From assembly GCA_030522415.1 (NCBI GenBank), contig CM060127.1, forward strand, positions 10,862,707 through 10,926,706: a stretch of DNA of 64,000 nt. Direction: 5' to 3'. A program made the translations under genes and the position numbers. Origin of the DNA: Channallabes apus (Eukaryota; Chordata; Actinopteri; Siluriformes; Clariidae). Each line of letters starts with the position of its first letter. The stretch's first letter is position 1. A model generated the notes under the pieces. That model was not told where the DNA came from. It ran no database searches and saw nothing but the letters and a program-made list of their open reading frames with translations. Positions 63,848-64,000 of the stretch are shown here, piece by piece.

Positions 63848-63904
63848 AGGGGGAGAGGGGGAAGGAGACAGAGGGAGATAGAGAGAGAGGGGAAGAGAGA
63901 GAGA
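63848..63904 (+). repeat. Purine-rich (GA/GGGA) tract
   Basis: Fifty-seven bases contain only two pyrimidines (63869 and 63879). The tract is a run of GGGGGA, GGGA and GA units, and weaker purine richness continues to about 63930. It is a low-complexity homopurine tract able in principle to form triplex DNA. If the LTR is on the minus strand, this is a pyrimidine tract in element sense and so does not act as its polypurine primer. Confidence 0.7.
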
Positions 63905-64000
63905 CATAAAGAGAGTATGGGAAGGTGAGCGTGGGAGCGTTCACACCTTTAAGAACAGATGCAAGAGGAGACAGGAAGATAACAGCAGGAAAGATTTAAC

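Larger units (their letters stand above)
63535..64000 (-). mobile_element. Candidate LTR (solo or terminal) in reverse orientation, partial
   Basis: The abrupt end of the satellite falls on tgtaag (63535-63540), which reads cttaca on the minus strand, ending in the CA typical of an LTR terminus. Read on the minus strand toward this end, the order is a TATA-type box tatataaa (63700-63693), aataaa (63675-63670), and then a GT-rich run (63646-63635) about 25 bases further on. That is the layout of promoter, poly(A) signal and downstream GU element in retroviral-type LTRs. The other LTR end, a target-site duplication and any gag or pol are not in the window. The limits and superfamily are therefore unknown, and a unique-sequence gene end or another repeat could also explain it. 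No protein-coding gene is seen in 63536-64000. Confidence 0.4.

Overview
The window is almost entirely one satellite DNA array. Positions 1 to about 63535 hold roughly 282 head-to-tail copies of an A+T-rich monomer of about 226 bp (usual range 221-228), all in the same orientation. Only the last 465 bp (63536-64000) are different sequence. I see no gene, rRNA, tRNA or CRISPR array. A homogenised, intronless, ORF-free satellite this long, next to a stretch laid out like a retroviral-type LTR, points to a eukaryotic nuclear genome. A vertebrate, possibly a teleost fish, is my best guess but is not proven.

Monomer anatomy (phase chosen here so that a monomer starts at tctcactcac or its variants): a variable head (offsets 1-22), a nearly invariant core (offsets 23-88, about 50% G+C, holding all five CpGs and nested inverted repeats), and a variable A+T-rich tail (offsets 89-226, about 25% G+C, with phased A/T tracts). 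I sorted monomers by eye into types. A: actcac head, agctaatg, gtaggcc. B: attcac, aactaatg, gtaggcc. C: attcac, aaattgag, gtatgcc; C' is C with gagacaaag. D: actcac, aactaagg, gtaaataaac, 225 bp. E: attgac, cacaaaac or cagaaaac, gtatgcaaag, 223 bp; Eg is E with gtaggcc. F: ctttcac, gctcaag, cttcctgg, 228 bp. G: tttcaggaac, ttagaaaaag. H: gcatag with a 5-bp tail deletion, 221 bp. I: cacatgacgg, aactaagg, gtaaataaac or gcaaataaac, 222 bp. Chimeras are written E/F, F/G, E/G and so on.

Layout. 1-8108: A-B-C trimers (678 bp) with two H-I blocks and a 2,924-bp direct duplication. 8109-16227: first appearance of the D-E-F-G-C order, mixed with ABC trimers. 16228-27486: a 2.7-kb 12-monomer segment present three times, overlapped by a 2,256-bp duplication. 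27487-36050: mosaic, including A-C dimers. 36051-46198: the most regular part, an A-B-C-D-E-F/G-C-D higher-order repeat of about 1.8 kb. 46199-62211: the same higher-order repeat with deletions and insertions. 62438-63535: the diverged array edge, with one 251-bp monomer carrying a foldback insertion and a final truncated monomer. 63535-64000: a candidate reverse-oriented LTR followed by a purine-rich tract.

Nothing in the window encodes protein, so there is no pathway to describe. What is informative is the evolutionary record: nested amplification units, recombinant monomers whose breakpoints cluster across the invariant core, and a CpG-bearing core that stays intact even where the array decays.
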